Under the pieces are notes generated by a model, which worked only from the letters and a program-made list of their open reading frames with translations, was not told where the DNA came from and did no database searches. A DNA stretch of 64,000 nucleotides from Cystobacter fuscus DSM 2262. GTDB lineage: Bacteria > Myxococcota > Myxococcia > Myxococcales > Myxococcaceae. The DNA lies in assembly GCF_000335475.2 (NCBI RefSeq), contig NZ_ANAH02000013.1:124001-188000 (forward strand), in the 5' to 3' direction. This document shows, piece after piece, positions 62,776 through 64,000 of this stretch; the first letter of the stretch is position 1; each line of letters begins with the position of its first letter. Position numbers and translations under genes: made by a program.

Positions 62776-63603
62776 ATGCGGTCCAGGCTGCTGATCTCCC
62801 TCTGCACGTTCATGCTCACCACCGGTTGCGTCACCCAGGGCAAGTACGACCTGGCGATGCAGAACGCGCGGACGCTCGATGAACAACTCCAGGCGGAGAA
62901 GGCGGGGCGCACGGCGGCCGAGCAGAAGGTGGGGCAGCTGGAGGAGCAGGTGAAGGGGCTGGAGGCGGAGAAGGAGGCGTTGAACACGCGCCTGAACACC
63001 GCCGAGGCCGGGCTGTCGGCGGGCACGGCCGAGCGCCGGGCGCTGGAGCAGAAGAACGCGGAGCTGACGGCGCTCAACCAGGAGCTGGCGCGCTCGACGA
63101 AGAAGCTCGCCGAGGCCAAGGAGGCGCTGGAGAAGAAGAGCGCCGAGTACGAGAACCTCTCCAAGAGCCTGGAGCAGGAGATCGCCGAGGGCAAGGTGGA
63201 GCTGTCCGAGCTCAAGGGCCGGATGACGGTGAACCTCAAGGACAAGATCCTCTTCGCCTCGGGCTCGGCGCGGGTGGGCAAGGAGGGGGAGGCGGCGCTG
63301 AAGAAGGTGGCCGAGGCGCTCAAGGGCGTGCAGGGGAAGATCATCCGGGTGGAGGGGCACACGGATGACGTGCCCACGGATCCCAAGGGGCCGTTCCCCA
63401 CGAACTGGGAGCTGAGCCTGGCGCGGGCGATGGCGGTGGTGCGGGCGCTGCAGGACTCGGGCGTGGATCCGACCCGGCTGTCCGCCGCGGGCTACGGGCC
63501 CTACCAGCCCATCGCCGCCAACAACTCGCCGGAGAACCGCAGCCTCAACCGGCGCATCGAGATCGTCCTCGCGCCGGGCGAGCAGGCCGCCGCGGCGCGC
63601 TAG
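62776..63603 (+). CDS. OmpA-like lipoprotein with coiled coil
   Basis: The 275-residue product has a lipobox (CTFMLTTGC), a long coiled coil (residues about 30-145, Lys/Glu/Leu-rich) and a C-terminal OmpA peptidoglycan-binding domain: KILFASGSARVGKEGEAALK, IRVEGHTDDVPTD and NRSLNRRIEIVLAPG. It should tether the outer membrane to peptidoglycan. The arrangement resembles MotB-like and Pal-like proteins of myxobacteria. Confidence 0.9.
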   Translation: MRSRLLISLCTFMLTTGCVTQGKYDLAMQNARTLDEQLQAEKAGRTAAEQKVGQLEEQVKGLEAEKEALNTRLNTAEAGLSAGTAERRALEQKNAELTALNQELARSTKKLAEAKEALEKKSAEYENLSKSLEQEIAEGKVELSELKGRMTVNLKDKILFASGSARVGKEGEAALKKVAEALKGVQGKIIRVEGHTDDVPTDPKGPFPTNWELSLARAMAVVRALQDSGVDPTRLSAAGYGPYQPIAANNSPENRSLNRRIEIVLAPGEQAAAAR

Positions 63604-63609
63604 GACGCC

Positions 63610-64000
<391 letters not shown>

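Overview
The window is high-GC DNA from a delta-proteobacterial predator type, most likely a myxobacterium of the Cystobacterineae (Cystobacter/Archangium/Myxococcus group). The evidence is a PilA-type pilin with a Myxococcus-like mature N-terminus and a sigma-54 promoter, many lipoproteins, two-component and c-di-GMP proteins, a DUF1501/cytochrome surface operon, and long antisense ORF shadows. No rRNA, tRNA or CRISPR array was seen.

Layout. 1-2110: end of a membrane-protein gene, a stand-alone TipAS-domain gene, and decayed fragments (glycosyltransferase, IS110 transposase N-terminus). 2116-11770 (minus strand): a xylan/xylose island, xylF-xylH-xylG-xylB-xylA-GH43 plus a GH11 xylanase, with a ROK/XylR regulator. 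A perfect palindromic operator overlaps the -10 box of xylF, and a weaker copy lies in front of the regulator. 12230-17330: two LysR regulators, a RutE-like reductase, a beta-lactamase-fold hydrolase, a RidA protein. 17432-22460: PilA, a frameshifted membrane gene, a partly deleted second copy of the TipAS locus, further gene remnants, a DUF1653 protein, a cytochrome P450. 22463-28188: a beta-helix lipoprotein convergent with a four-gene minus-strand operon (ECF sigma factor, zinc-binding anti-sigma factor, caspase-like protein, second beta-helix lipoprotein) in which every gene overlaps the next. 28270-31160: a gene graveyard with copies of a dispersed repeat, plus a GyrI-like protein and RNase Z. 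31157-35362: an NTF2-like protein and a large LysM/Het-C protein flanked by two paralogous lipoproteins, one decayed. 35465-41422: a complete GlpSTPQ-DUF2160-GlpV type glycerol ABC transporter. 41554-48276: a subtilase lipoprotein and a light-sensing operon (heme oxygenase, bacteriophytochrome kinase, response regulator, REC-kinase hybrid), the four sensing genes joined by 4-bp overlaps. 48293-58390: a DUF420 protein and a five-gene exported operon of planctomycete-type proteins (DUF1588/DUF1592-like, lipoprotein, Tat-exported DUF1501, CxxCH propeller lipoprotein, giant FG-GAP lipoprotein). 58408-64000: CBS protein, DUF2383 protein, ArgE, PleD-like diguanylate cyclase, OmpA-like lipoprotein and the C-terminus of a CusA-type RND pump.

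The strongest candidates for an undescribed system are the sigma/anti-sigma/caspase/beta-helix operon and the Het-C/LysM protein with its two flanking lipoproteins. A dispersed intergenic repeat (five copies or part-copies, all on the plus strand) sits next to truncated genes and to both copies of the TipAS locus, and may have driven the local rearrangements.
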